A stretch of DNA of 22,795 nucleotides, taken from JBBQTU01 sp038213005. Its GTDB lineage: Bacteria; Planctomycetota; Phycisphaerae; Tepidisphaerales; Tepidisphaeraceae. The stretch lies in NCBI GenBank assembly GCA_038213005.1, contig JBBQTU010000039.1:1-22795 (forward strand), read 5' to 3'. Made by a program: the position numbers and the translations under genes. Below the pieces are notes generated by a model, which was given only the letters and a program-made list of their open reading frames with translations, had not been told where the DNA came from and ran no database searches. Below, piece after piece: positions 14,261-21,570 of this stretch (positions are counted from its first letter, which is position 1; the number at the start of each line of letters is the position of its first letter).

Positions 14261-16045
14261 TTAGCCTGTGACAATGCCTTCCACCTGGGCGACCTTCACG
14301 ATTTCCTCCGCCGTGGTCGTGCCAGCGAGAATCTTAAGGCGCCCGTCAGCCAGCAGGCTCTTCATGCCACTGGCCAGCGCCGCCTTGCGGATCTTGTTGG
14401 TCGGCGCCCGGTTGAACGCCAGATCGCGAATTTCGTTGTTCATGATCATCATCTCGAAGATGCCAAGCCGCCCGCGGAAACCCGTTCCCGAGCAGTGTTC
14501 GCATCCGCCGACATGAGGCCTGTAGAGCGTGCGATCCTTCAGTGCCGCCTCGGTAATGCCCGCCAGGCGCAGCCAGTGGCGCTCCGGATTCGTGTCCGGC
14601 TCCTTGCACTTGGAACACAGCACGCGAATCAGACGCTGGGCCAGGACCGCCTGGATACTCGAGGCGACCAGGAACGGCTTGACGCCCATGTCAATCAGTC
14701 GGGTGATGGCGCTGGGGGCATCGTTGGTGTGCAGCGTCGAGAAGACCAGGTGACCGGTTAACGCGGCCTGGATGGCGACTTCGGCCACTTCCATATCGCG
14801 GATTTCACCGACCAGGATGATGTTGGGCGCCTGACGCAACATCGATCGCAGGATCCTCGCGAACGTCAGCCCGATCGACTCGCGAACCTGGCACTGGTTG
14901 ATCCCCACAAAGTTGTATTCGACCGGGTCCTCCGCCGTGATGATCTTGCGATCCGGGCGGTTCAGTTCATTCAGGGCACCATACAGCGTCGTCGTCTTGC
15001 CTGAACCGGTCGGCCCCGTGACCAGGAAGATGCCGTTGGGCCGCTTTATGATCTTCTGGAAGACCTTGTAGTCCTCTTCCTCGAAGCCCAGGTTCTGAAT
15101 GCCGATTCGCACCGAATCCGGCCGCAGAATACGCAGCACCACTGACTCACCGTGATACGCCGGCAGCGTTGAGACGCGGAAGTCGATCTGCTGCTTGTCG
15201 ATATTCAGCTTGATTCGGCCGTCCTGCGGGAGGCGCTTTTCGGCGATGTCGATGCCCGCCATGATCTTGATACGGCTGATCAGGGGGCCTTTCATGCGCA
15301 GCGAGATGCGGTCACGCTCCACGCATTCGCCGTCGATGCGATAGCGCACGCGGATACGGTCCTTCATCGGCTCGATATGAATATCCGAAGCGCGGTTGCG
15401 AACCGCCTCGGAGATCATCGCCTGCGCCAGCTTGATCACCGGCGCCTGGGTCGGATCGTTCATCACGTCTTCGCCGATGCTGTTGACGTCGATCGACTTG
15501 TCGATGGACTTGTCGATCGAGCGGTCGATGGATCGGTCCACCGACTTATCCAGCGAGTCGCGAAGACGGTCGATCGTCTTGTCCAGCGTCTTGTCGATGG
15601 TGCTGGCGGCCGTGGTGCCGAACATCTCGTCCAGGATCGTCTTGATGCGCGCCTTGGGCGCCAGCACCTTGCGCAGTTCCTTGTTCAGCCGGAACCGCAG
15701 GATGTCGTCCAGTTCAAGGTCTACCGGATCGTGAACCGCCACCTTCAGGCGATTCCCGTCCAGCCCCAATGGCAGGACCAGGTACTTACGCATCAGCTCA
15801 TCGGGGATCAGATTCACGGCGTTGGGCGGCACCGCGTTCTTGTCGAGATCGAAATACTCCATACTGTGCTCAGACGCCAAGGCCTTACACACGTTCACAT
15901 CGCTCGCCAGTTTCAGGTCTACCAGCGCCTCGCCCAGACGCAGGTTCTTGGTCTTGGCGTGCTCAAGCCCCTTGGTGATCTCGTTGGGAGTGATGATTCC
16001 CCACTCGACCAGAATTTCGCCCAACCGCTTCTGCTGTTTCGCCAT
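14261..16045 (-). CDS. pilB: PilB-type ATPase with a tetrapeptide-repeat linker
   Basis: A 594-residue traffic ATPase, paralogous to the one ending the cassette. An MshEN-like N-domain (residues 5-145) leads into an unusual linker (149-186) built of repeated (S/T)-I/L-D-(K/R) units. The ATPase core follows, with Walker A GPTGSGKT (344-351), AEDPVEY, LVGEIRD (411-417), GHLVFSTLHT, and zinc Cys pairs CSKC (477-480) and CEHC (515-518). In the stretch before Walker B the usual RQDPD reads RQAPN (404-408), losing two acidic residues; the catalytic Glu in GEIRD is kept. I chose the ATG at 16045 (MAKQQKRLGEIL) because the domain begins there; an ATG at 16066 would add seven residues. This is the first gene of the cassette and is divergent from the cytochrome gene. 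Confidence 0.93.
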   Translation of the reverse strand: MAKQQKRLGEILVEWGIITPNEITKGLEHAKTKNLRLGEALVDLKLASDVNVCKALASEHSMEYFDLDKNAVPPNAVNLIPDELMRKYLVLPLGLDGNRLKVAVHDPVDLELDDILRFRLNKELRKVLAPKARIKTILDEMFGTTAASTIDKTLDKTIDRLRDSLDKSVDRSIDRSIDKSIDKSIDVNSIGEDVMNDPTQAPVIKLAQAMISEAVRNRASDIHIEPMKDRIRVRYRIDGECVERDRISLRMKGPLISRIKIMAGIDIAEKRLPQDGRIKLNIDKQQIDFRVSTLPAYHGESVVLRILRPDSVRIGIQNLGFEEEDYKVFQKIIKRPNGIFLVTGPTGSGKTTTLYGALNELNRPDRKIITAEDPVEYNFVGINQCQVRESIGLTFARILRSMLRQAPNIILVGEIRDMEVAEVAIQAALTGHLVFSTLHTNDAPSAITRLIDMGVKPFLVASSIQAVLAQRLIRVLCSKCKEPDTNPERHWLRLAGITEAALKDRTLYRPHVGGCEHCSGTGFRGRLGIFEMMIMNNEIRDLAFNRAPTNKIRKAALASGMKSLLADGRLKILAGTTTAEEIVKVAQVEGIVTG

Positions 16046-16174
16046 GGTCTGGTTTCCGCTAATCATCCGCCCGCGAACAACGAAACCGCAGTCTACTGCG
16101 CCCCTGAATCCGTCACAAGCGCATTATTACCATCGGCGTCGGAGAAAAAGATGGCGTTGTCTGTTGCCGGGGCT

Positions 16175-16180
16175 TATACT
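16175..16180 (+). promoter_or_regulatory. Possible -10 element of the cytochrome gene
   Basis: TATACT lies 52 nt before the cytochrome ATG in the 186-nt divergent gap. No convincing -35 is found at 16-18 nt upstream, so support is weak. Confidence 0.25.
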
Positions 16181-16231
16181 CGGCCCGCTCAGGGGATTTC
16201 CCTGGTTCGGTTTCTCTGTCGGGGGGCGATC

Positions 16232-17437
16232 ATGATGCGTCGTTGTGCGCTGGCGAGCTTGGCCGTGTTTCTCCTGTCATCCCTCTGTCTGGCAGTGGCG
16301 CCTCCGGGGCCGATCTCGGCCGATGGTCGATACGTCATCATCGGCTTCAATGACCTGGGCATGCACTGCATCAACCCCCGTTTTGGCGATATCTGCCTGC
16401 TCCCGCCGGCCAACAACCTCAACGCCGTTGTCATCCGTCGCGGTGAAGACCCGCAAATTGTCACGGCCAATCTGTCCATCCGCTATAACTTCGCCGCCAA
16501 CAAAACGGTCACGGGCAAGACCGACTTCTGGGTCTATGCTCCCAAGCTCTTTGGCGTGAACCTCGCCCCGGGCATCGGGCTCTCAGGCAACGGCTTGAGC
16601 GGCACCATGAAGCCGGTGAGCGGGCACTTCGAAGCCACCCTGCTGCCGGTCCTCCCTCGCGACGACAGCGGAACCTGGAACCCGTACCAGGTTGCGACGC
16701 TGAAGCTCAAGAGCGGTGGGGCGGTCATCGCGCAGACTTCGGTGGTTGTTCCCGTATCCGACGAGATGAACTGCCAGAAGTGCCATGCGGCCGGCGGAGC
16801 CGGCGCGGGAATGCTCAACAGGCCCACGGTCGAACAAAACATCCTGAAATTGCACGACAAGAGGGAAGGCACGAGGCTCATGGGCAGCCGGCCGGTCTTG
16901 TGCTCAAGCTGCCATGCAGACCCCGCGCTCGGCACCCCCGGCAAGGCCGGCGTTTCGTCGCTCTCGCTGGCGATTCACACCAAGCACGCCTCCCTCGCCG
17001 TCCAGCCAAAGTGCTATGACTGCCATCCCGGCACCAAGACGCAGTGCAGCCGCAGCGCCATTGTCGCCATGGGTCCGGCCGACGGCAATGGTCCGAACTG
17101 CGAGGTCTGCCACGGCAACCTCAAGGCGGTGGCCCAGAAACTGGCGGCCGGGCGAAAGCCATGGGTCGAGGAACCCACCTGTGCCCAGTGCCACGGTGCG
17201 GCCTATGCCACGGGCACGACGCTCTACCGCAACTCCAAGGGCCATGGCGGCGTGCCGTGCATTGTCTGCCACAACAGCCCCCACGCCTGGTGGCCCAGCC
17301 TGAACCCCTTGGACAACGTCCAACCGATGGCGTTGCAGCGAACCTCCTCCTCGATCGGCAAGAACGCATGCAACGTCTGTCATACCGACGGACGAACCGG
17401 TGCCATGCCGCCGCACGAAGTCGACGGCGGCGACTGA
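16232..17437 (+). CDS. Secreted seven-heme c-type cytochrome
   Basis: A 401-residue exported protein. Signal peptide residues 1-22 (CALASLAVFLLSSLCLAVA). An N-terminal beta-type domain (about 30-175) begins YVIIGFNDLGMHCINPRFGD, a motif I associate with a family of multiheme cytochromes of planctomycetes and delta-proteobacteria. Seven CxxCH heme sites follow at Cys181, 224, 261, 290, 317, 343 and 380, with several extra His (HTKH, HAWW) that could be distal ligands. It would carry electrons in the periplasm or at the surface; the partner and substrate are unknown. ATG 16232 is chosen because the signal peptide starts there and a G-rich run (GGGGGG) lies 6-11 nt upstream; the longer open frame to 15377 only overlaps the pilB gene. 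It is convergent with the SGNH hydrolase gene. Confidence 0.93.
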   Translation: MMRRCALASLAVFLLSSLCLAVAPPGPISADGRYVIIGFNDLGMHCINPRFGDICLLPPANNLNAVVIRRGEDPQIVTANLSIRYNFAANKTVTGKTDFWVYAPKLFGVNLAPGIGLSGNGLSGTMKPVSGHFEATLLPVLPRDDSGTWNPYQVATLKLKSGGAVIAQTSVVVPVSDEMNCQKCHAAGGAGAGMLNRPTVEQNILKLHDKREGTRLMGSRPVLCSSCHADPALGTPGKAGVSSLSLAIHTKHASLAVQPKCYDCHPGTKTQCSRSAIVAMGPADGNGPNCEVCHGNLKAVAQKLAAGRKPWVEEPTCAQCHGAAYATGTTLYRNSKGHGGVPCIVCHNSPHAWWPSLNPLDNVQPMALQRTSSSIGKNACNVCHTDGRTGAMPPHEVDGGD

Positions 17438-17477
17438 CGTCCCTGCCTGTCGAGACTCGTTGGTGATCGGGGGTTGC

Positions 17478-17507
17478 CCGGCGGCAGGATCTGCGCCAAG
17501 CCGCCGG
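17478..17507. terminator. Hairpin between convergent cytochrome and hydrolase genes
   Basis: CCGGCGG (17478-17484) pairs with CCGCCGG (17501-17507), with a small CAG/CTG stem inside. It sits in the 90-nt gap between two converging gene ends, so a bidirectional terminator is plausible. No T-run follows. Confidence 0.4.
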
Positions 17508-17527
17508 ACCGCACGCAGACCGCGTTC

Positions 17528-18424
17528 CTACTTGCCGCCCGGCCCTGTTTCCCCGGCGGGGTTCAGCAACTGGTCCACGCTCTTGCGGTACGTCTCGTTA
17601 AGCAGATCATTCACCGACATATTCCGCTTCACTGCCAGCGCACTCAACTGTTCAAACTGCCGAATCGTCACCGCCGTCCGCCCGCCCACGTCGCAGGCCC
17701 TGGGGATATCCAGCCACGCATTCTGCGCCTTCTGAATCTGCTCAGCGTTCAGCCCAAATCCCTTCAAGACCCCGGTTGCCATCATCCGGTTGCCGGCCAG
17801 GTTCATGTGTACGCCGTCGCCCGTCAGCACATTGCCTTTCTTCGAGCCCGCGCCGCCGGCTTCTTTCACGGCCGCCTGCATGTCCGCGTTCAGGTCCACC
17901 AGCAGACACTTCTTCTCCACCGCCAGACTGCGCAGAAAGTCGTTGTACGCGATCAACTTCTGGTTGTTGGCATTCGGCTCATCTTCGCCAATCATCGTGG
18001 ATGTGAGGATCATCACCTTGATCCCAGCGGCCTGCGTCTTGTCGACGATCGCAGTCATATTCTGCTTGTACTGCTCCAGCGGCACGCCATTGGTCCCGTG
18101 CCATACATCGTTCACCCCGCAACTGAGCGTCATCCAATCCGGCTTCTTCGCCAGCACATCCCGCTCCAGTCGCCCCAGCATGTCATTGGACTTGTGCCCG
18201 CTGATCCCGGCCGGCACCGCAATGGCCTTGATCCCGTTCGCCTCCAGGCCGCTGATGACCAGGTGCACGTAGCCCGACGGACTGCCTGCGCCCTGCTGGG
18301 TGATCGAGTCGCCCATGAACGCGATCTTCTGCCCGTCCTTGACGGCGATCTCCTGCCCCCATCCGCACGCCGCCACTGCCAGTGTCAAAGCCGCCGCAGT
18401 AGCCTGTAGCCATCGTGATGCCAT
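17528..18424 (-). CDS. SGNH/GDSL-type hydrolase, exported
   Basis: A 298-residue esterase/lipase-like enzyme. The signal peptide (residues 1-23) contains VAAC at Cys20, which could be a lipoprotein box. The SGNH blocks are visible: GDSIT with nucleophile Ser40, Gly74 in AGISGHKSND, Asn105 in GVND, and the Asp203/His206 pair in DGVHMN. This group in planctomycetes often deacetylates or hydrolyses carbohydrate esters; the exact substrate cannot be read here. Residues 225-298 add a C-terminal helical region beyond the catalytic core. The start at 18424 has AGGAGCGG about 5 nt upstream. The gene is convergent with the cytochrome gene and divergent from the RTX-type protein gene, so it is probably transcribed alone. 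Confidence 0.93.
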   Translation of the reverse strand: MASRWLQATAAALTLAVAACGWGQEIAVKDGQKIAFMGDSITQQGAGSPSGYVHLVISGLEANGIKAIAVPAGISGHKSNDMLGRLERDVLAKKPDWMTLSCGVNDVWHGTNGVPLEQYKQNMTAIVDKTQAAGIKVMILTSTMIGEDEPNANNQKLIAYNDFLRSLAVEKKCLLVDLNADMQAAVKEAGGAGSKKGNVLTGDGVHMNLAGNRMMATGVLKGFGLNAEQIQKAQNAWLDIPRACDVGGRTAVTIRQFEQLSALAVKRNMSVNDLLNETYRKSVDQLLNPAGETGPGGK

Positions 18425-18652
18425 GTTCGCCGCTCCTGTAGGTAAAATGCCGCGGGCCGCGCCAGCCGATAGGCCAGCCGCCCTATGTTACCGCAACATT
18501 ATCAAGACACGCCCGCGACCGCGCCATCATCGGGAATGCCCGAATAGCCCTCTCGGGAAACTCGCCAGATTGCCCGTAGGCTCCTGAGTACGCATGAGCT
18601 ATGGTAAAGCTGGTGTCACCATTCACATTCTTCCAGAAAGGGACGCAGGATC

Positions 18653-19531
18653 ATGCGGAAACAGAGCGTACAGCTTCTCACGGCGGTCAATGCGGCGATC
18701 GAGACGCTTGAGCAGAGGCAATTGTTGTCTGTCTCGCTGGCGGGAGACGTGCTGACCATCACAGGAACTCCGGAAAGCGATGTCATCGCTCTCCGGCTCA
18801 AAGCCAGCAACGTGTCCCGGCTGAGAGTTGTGGACAACGGCGTCGTCAGCAACTTCAATGTCGCTGAGATCCGCGAGATCGCGATCAGCACTGGCGCCGG
18901 CAACGATTCGGTGGTCGTCGACGAGACCAATGGGGTTTTCCTTCCGGCTCTGCACGTGCAGAGCGGTGGCGGCGACGACACCATCATCGGCGGCTCGGGC
19001 GCCGATACCGTCAATGGTGGCCACGGGAACGACCTGATCATCGGCAATGACGGCGAAGACCGTTTCACCGGCAACCTCGGCGACGACACTCTCATCGGCG
19101 ACGGCGGCAACGATATCATCTTCGGCAAGGACGGCAACGATTCCATCTCCGGCGGCACCGGTGACGACATCCTGTATGGTGAGGGCGGCAACGACATCGT
19201 TGTGGGCGACGACGGCGATGACCGCATCAGTGGCGGCGACGACGCCGACATCCTCATCGGCCTTGCTGGCAACGACGAAATCAATGGCGATGCTGGCGAT
19301 GACGAACTCAATGGCAACACCGGCAACGACAGCCTCGCCGGCGGTGGCGGCACCGATCTGCTCATAGGAGGACAAGGAAACGATGTCCTCCGGGGCAACA
19401 AAGGCGGCGACAGCCTCATCGGCGGTCCTGACGCCGATACGCTCTTCGGCGGCGCTGGCACCGACGTGTTCGTCGAAGTGGATACGGACGACGTCTTGGC
19501 CGACCAGAGCGACGTCGAAATCCTCGCGTGA
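18653..19531 (+). CDS. RTX-type calcium-binding repeat protein with LEPR-XLL-like N-terminus
   Basis: A 292-residue protein. Residues 19-26 read LEQRQLLS, close to the LEPR-XLL motif that planctomycetes place near the start of exported surface proteins. A short beta region follows (27-100, LAGDVLTITGTPESDVIAL). Residues 103-278 are about 18 nonapeptide units of the GGxGxDxhx type (for example GGHGNDLII, GGGGTDLLI), the calcium-binding beta-roll of hemolysin-type proteins. No toxin, protease or lipase domain is attached and no classical signal peptide is clear, so it may be a surface or matrix component. It ends VEVDTDDVLADQSDVEILA. GCAGGA lies just upstream of the ATG. The 40-bp palindromic element after the stop probably ends its transcript. 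The repeat DNA (18960-19480) is degenerate with a 27-bp period. Confidence 0.9.
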   Translation: MRKQSVQLLTAVNAAIETLEQRQLLSVSLAGDVLTITGTPESDVIALRLKASNVSRLRVVDNGVVSNFNVAEIREIAISTGAGNDSVVVDETNGVFLPALHVQSGGGDDTIIGGSGADTVNGGHGNDLIIGNDGEDRFTGNLGDDTLIGDGGNDIIFGKDGNDSISGGTGDDILYGEGGNDIVVGDDGDDRISGGDDADILIGLAGNDEINGDAGDDELNGNTGNDSLAGGGGTDLLIGGQGNDVLRGNKGGDSLIGGPDADTLFGGAGTDVFVEVDTDDVLADQSDVEILA

Positions 19532-19544
19532 AAGTAGCATTCCC

Positions 19545-19584
19545 GGCCGGCATGCTTCCGCCGCAAACGGCGAGCATGCCGGCC
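19545..19584. repeat. 40-bp palindromic element, copy 2 (likely terminator)
   Basis: GGCCGGCATGCT (19545-19556) pairs perfectly with AGCATGCCGGCC (19573-19584). An inner stem CGCCG/CGGCG closes a CAAA loop, with a TC bulge. It lies 13 nt after the RTX gene stop. It shares length, plan and key bases with the element at 8695-8734; the differing arm bases keep pairing. Confidence 0.65.
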
Positions 19585-19622
19585 TCAGGGCCTGAGCATG
19601 TCCGCCGTCAGCCTCCACCCGG

Positions 19623-19628
19623 TATAAT
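19623..19628 (+). promoter_or_regulatory. -10 element of a probable leaderless gene
   Basis: A perfect TATAAT ends 7 nt before the GTG start at 19636. The -35 region (GTCCGC at 17 nt spacing) is poor. No ribosome binding site lies between it and the GTG. Confidence 0.5.
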
Positions 19629-19635
19629 CGCCGCT

Positions 19636-20667
19636 GTGAATCAGACGGCTGACAACCCTGTCCGCAAGCTTGTGCTGAGCGTGCATCGGCGACTGCTCCG
19701 CCTCGCGATGGCTGAGGCCGCCGGTGCCGGCGTGCTTCTGGCCGGCGTGATGGCCTTGGCTGCCCGCCTCCTGCTCCCGCAGGCCGGGCATCTCGATGGA
19801 CTCCTCGCCGGCGCCATGGTCGGCGCAGCGTTCGCCATGGTCCGCTACGTCTCCCGCCGCCCCGACCCACTCGCCGCCGCCATCGCCTGCGACCAGGCCG
19901 CCGGAACCCCTGAACTCTTCTCCACCGCCTGGACGCTCCCTCCCACCGGCCAGCCCGATCCTCTCTGGCAGCAGACCATTATGGCGCAGGCTCACCACGC
20001 ACTGAATCGCGTTGATCTCACCGCCATTCTGCACGGCCGGGCGCACCCCGGCCGGCTGATCGTCGGGCTCATGCTCCTGCTCTCTGCCGCCCTCTGGCCC
20101 GCCCAGATACTTCCACCGTCTGCACACACATCCGAATCCCTGGCCTCTGCCGGCGCTTCGCCTCTGGACTCACGCCCGTTGACCGCCAGCCCCGCATGGC
20201 CGGCCCCATCGCCTCGTACCCGCCCCAGCGACAGCGCAGGCGAGACCTCCCGCACCGGCGGCCCCGAACTGCTGACCGCCGCCGACGCCGCCGCCGCGAA
20301 GATCGACCCCAATGCCCGTCACCTGGGTGACGAATCCGGCGGCAACGCTTCGGCCGGGCGCGGCCCCGGCAGCGGCTTTTCCAAAGGCACGCCCACTGCC
20401 CCAAGCGAATTGCCTCCGCCCGGAAAAGCGGCCTACGCCAGTCCATCGGCCGATCTCGCCTCGGGCGATGGAACCGCGTCCCGGGCCCTCGCCCGGGCTC
20501 GCGCCCGCGCAGCCTCCCCTGGCCAGGTCCTCACCAATGCCGAACCCACCCCCGGCCAACCCTCCCTCAGCGGCGACTCCTCCGCTCCCACCGGCCCCAC
20601 GGCCGCCGAAGTCGCCGCCACCCCCGCGCCCTACCGCGCCGCTGTCCGCGAATACTTCAACCGTTGA
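19636..20667 (+). CDS. Membrane protein with Pro/Ala/Ser-rich C-terminal tail
   Basis: A 343-residue protein of unknown function. Three membrane segments are seen (about residues 27-47, 53-71 and 141-157), with a soluble loop RRPDPLAAAIACDQAAGTPELFSTAWTL (75-101, given in parts: RRPDPLAAAIACDQ then AAGTPELFSTAW). From 160 to 330 the sequence is low complexity, rich in Pro, Ala, Ser and Gly, and it ends in a conserved-looking PYRAAVREYFNR. I recall similar endings on planctomycete membrane proteins near MoxR/DUF58/VWA genes, but none of those partners is in the window. The GTG at 19636 is preferred because TATAAT lies 7 nt upstream and a terminator-like palindrome lies before it. The in-frame GTG at 19528 overlaps the RTX stop (GTGA) but would translate the hairpin. 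The gene is convergent with the DUF3494 gene. Confidence 0.7.
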   Translation: MNQTADNPVRKLVLSVHRRLLRLAMAEAAGAGVLLAGVMALAARLLLPQAGHLDGLLAGAMVGAAFAMVRYVSRRPDPLAAAIACDQAAGTPELFSTAWTLPPTGQPDPLWQQTIMAQAHHALNRVDLTAILHGRAHPGRLIVGLMLLLSAALWPAQILPPSAHTSESLASAGASPLDSRPLTASPAWPAPSPRTRPSDSAGETSRTGGPELLTAADAAAAKIDPNARHLGDESGGNASAGRGPGSGFSKGTPTAPSELPPPGKAAYASPSADLASGDGTASRALARARARAASPGQVLTNAEPTPGQPSLSGDSSAPTGPTAAEVAATPAPYRAAVREYFNR

Positions 20668-20710
20668 CTCAGCAGGGAACATCTACAGGATTTCGGGCTC
20701 GCTGGGGCTC

Positions 20711-21520
20711 CTACGCGGCGGCCGGCAGCGTCTGGAGGCGATTGCTTCGTCGCCGCATCATGGCCAGGGCACCGCCGATGAGAGCGAGACCCATGCTTGC
20801 AGGTTCAGGAATCACGCCGTTGGGAATGGTGTAGTTGGTAATGGTGTTAGTGTCCAGCGTCACGGCGCCAGTGCGAGCCAAGGCGCTTCCGTTGAGCATG
20901 GTGGCGCCAGTGGTCAGGGTGATGCTGTCCATGGCGAGAATATGCCCCTCGAACGCGGTACCTGTGCCCAGCGTGGCGGAACTGCCAACCTGCCAGAACA
21001 CGTTGCCTCCGGCGATCGAGCCACCGTTGATGGTTACCACCGACGAGTTGCTCGCGGTTGTCAGCGTGCTTCCGATCTGGAACACGAATTGTGCGTTCGG
21101 GTCGCCCTGGGCGTCGAGCGTAAGCTTTCCAGTGAGTTGAGCGGAGGTCGAGAATGTGTAGACACCCGGTGTAAGTGTCAATCCACCAAGATCCTGACCC
21201 GTCAAGCCCATCGTGGACATCAGGCCAGCCACGGTGTTGTATGCCGTCGTAAGATCATTTTGCGCCGCAACCGACACAGCGTCCGCAGGATGTAGCGTGT
21301 AAGGCCCGTTCACGGTCGCCGGCGGGAAGCCTGTGATCGAAGTGCCGGGGCTGACTCCAACATGTCCCCCGCTGATGACCGACGACCCGGTATTGGTCAC
21401 AGTCGATCCGGCCAGGACCGCGAAGTCCCCGGCCGTGCCCAGGACTACCGCCGACTTTGCCTGCGATGACAAACCGGCCAGTGCCGTGATCGCCAGCAGG
21501 ATGGATGTATTAGTCTTCAT
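20711..21520 (-). CDS. Ice-binding-like (DUF3494) PEP-CTERM protein
   Basis: A 269-residue exported protein. Signal peptide residues 1-24 (MKTNTSILLAITALAGLSSQ, cleavage after SAKSA-like AKSA). The body is a DUF3494 beta-solenoid: LGTAGDFAVLAGSTVTNTG, SVISGGHVGVSPGTSITGF, LTPGVYTFSTSAQLTGKLTL, NAQFVFQIGSTLT and GNVFWQVGSSATLGTGTAFE are all family hallmarks. Proven members bind ice; many others are adhesin-like surface proteins, so ice binding is not certain. The C-terminal sorting signal is VIPEPASMGLALIGGALAMM then RRR, followed by an 11-residue tail (SNRLQTLPAAA), longer than usual for PEP-CTERM. GAAGGAAAT lies upstream of the ATG. It follows another PEP-CTERM gene by 50 nt on the same strand and is probably co-transcribed with it. 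Confidence 0.93.
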   Translation of the reverse strand: MKTNTSILLAITALAGLSSQAKSAVVLGTAGDFAVLAGSTVTNTGSSVISGGHVGVSPGTSITGFPPATVNGPYTLHPADAVSVAAQNDLTTAYNTVAGLMSTMGLTGQDLGGLTLTPGVYTFSTSAQLTGKLTLDAQGDPNAQFVFQIGSTLTTASNSSVVTINGGSIAGGNVFWQVGSSATLGTGTAFEGHILAMDSITLTTGATMLNGSALARTGAVTLDTNTITNYTIPNGVIPEPASMGLALIGGALAMMRRRSNRLQTLPAAA

Positions 21521-21570
21521 TGCAGATTTCCTTCTTTGTATGAGGTGTATGTGTCAGGAAGCGATCGCTC

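Noticed and set aside
15377..16231. Upstream extension of the cytochrome frame antisense to pilB
   Set aside because: The signal peptide and ribosome binding site fix the start at 16232; the upstream part mirrors the pilB coding strand.
18960..19480. Periodic DNA that could suggest a CRISPR or tandem repeat array
   Set aside because: The period is 27 bp, degenerate, and in frame with calcium-binding nonapeptides; there are no spacers.
18616..19870. Long minus-strand open frames over the RTX gene
   Set aside because: Their Ser/Pro-rich or Asp/Val/Ala-rich repeats are the expected antisense shadow of GGxGxDxhx coding repeats.
20312..21295. 327-codon open frame (+) across the end of the membrane protein and the DUF3494 gene
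   Set aside because: It covers a gene junction, with a Pro-rich first half and a second half antisense to the clear DUF3494 domain.
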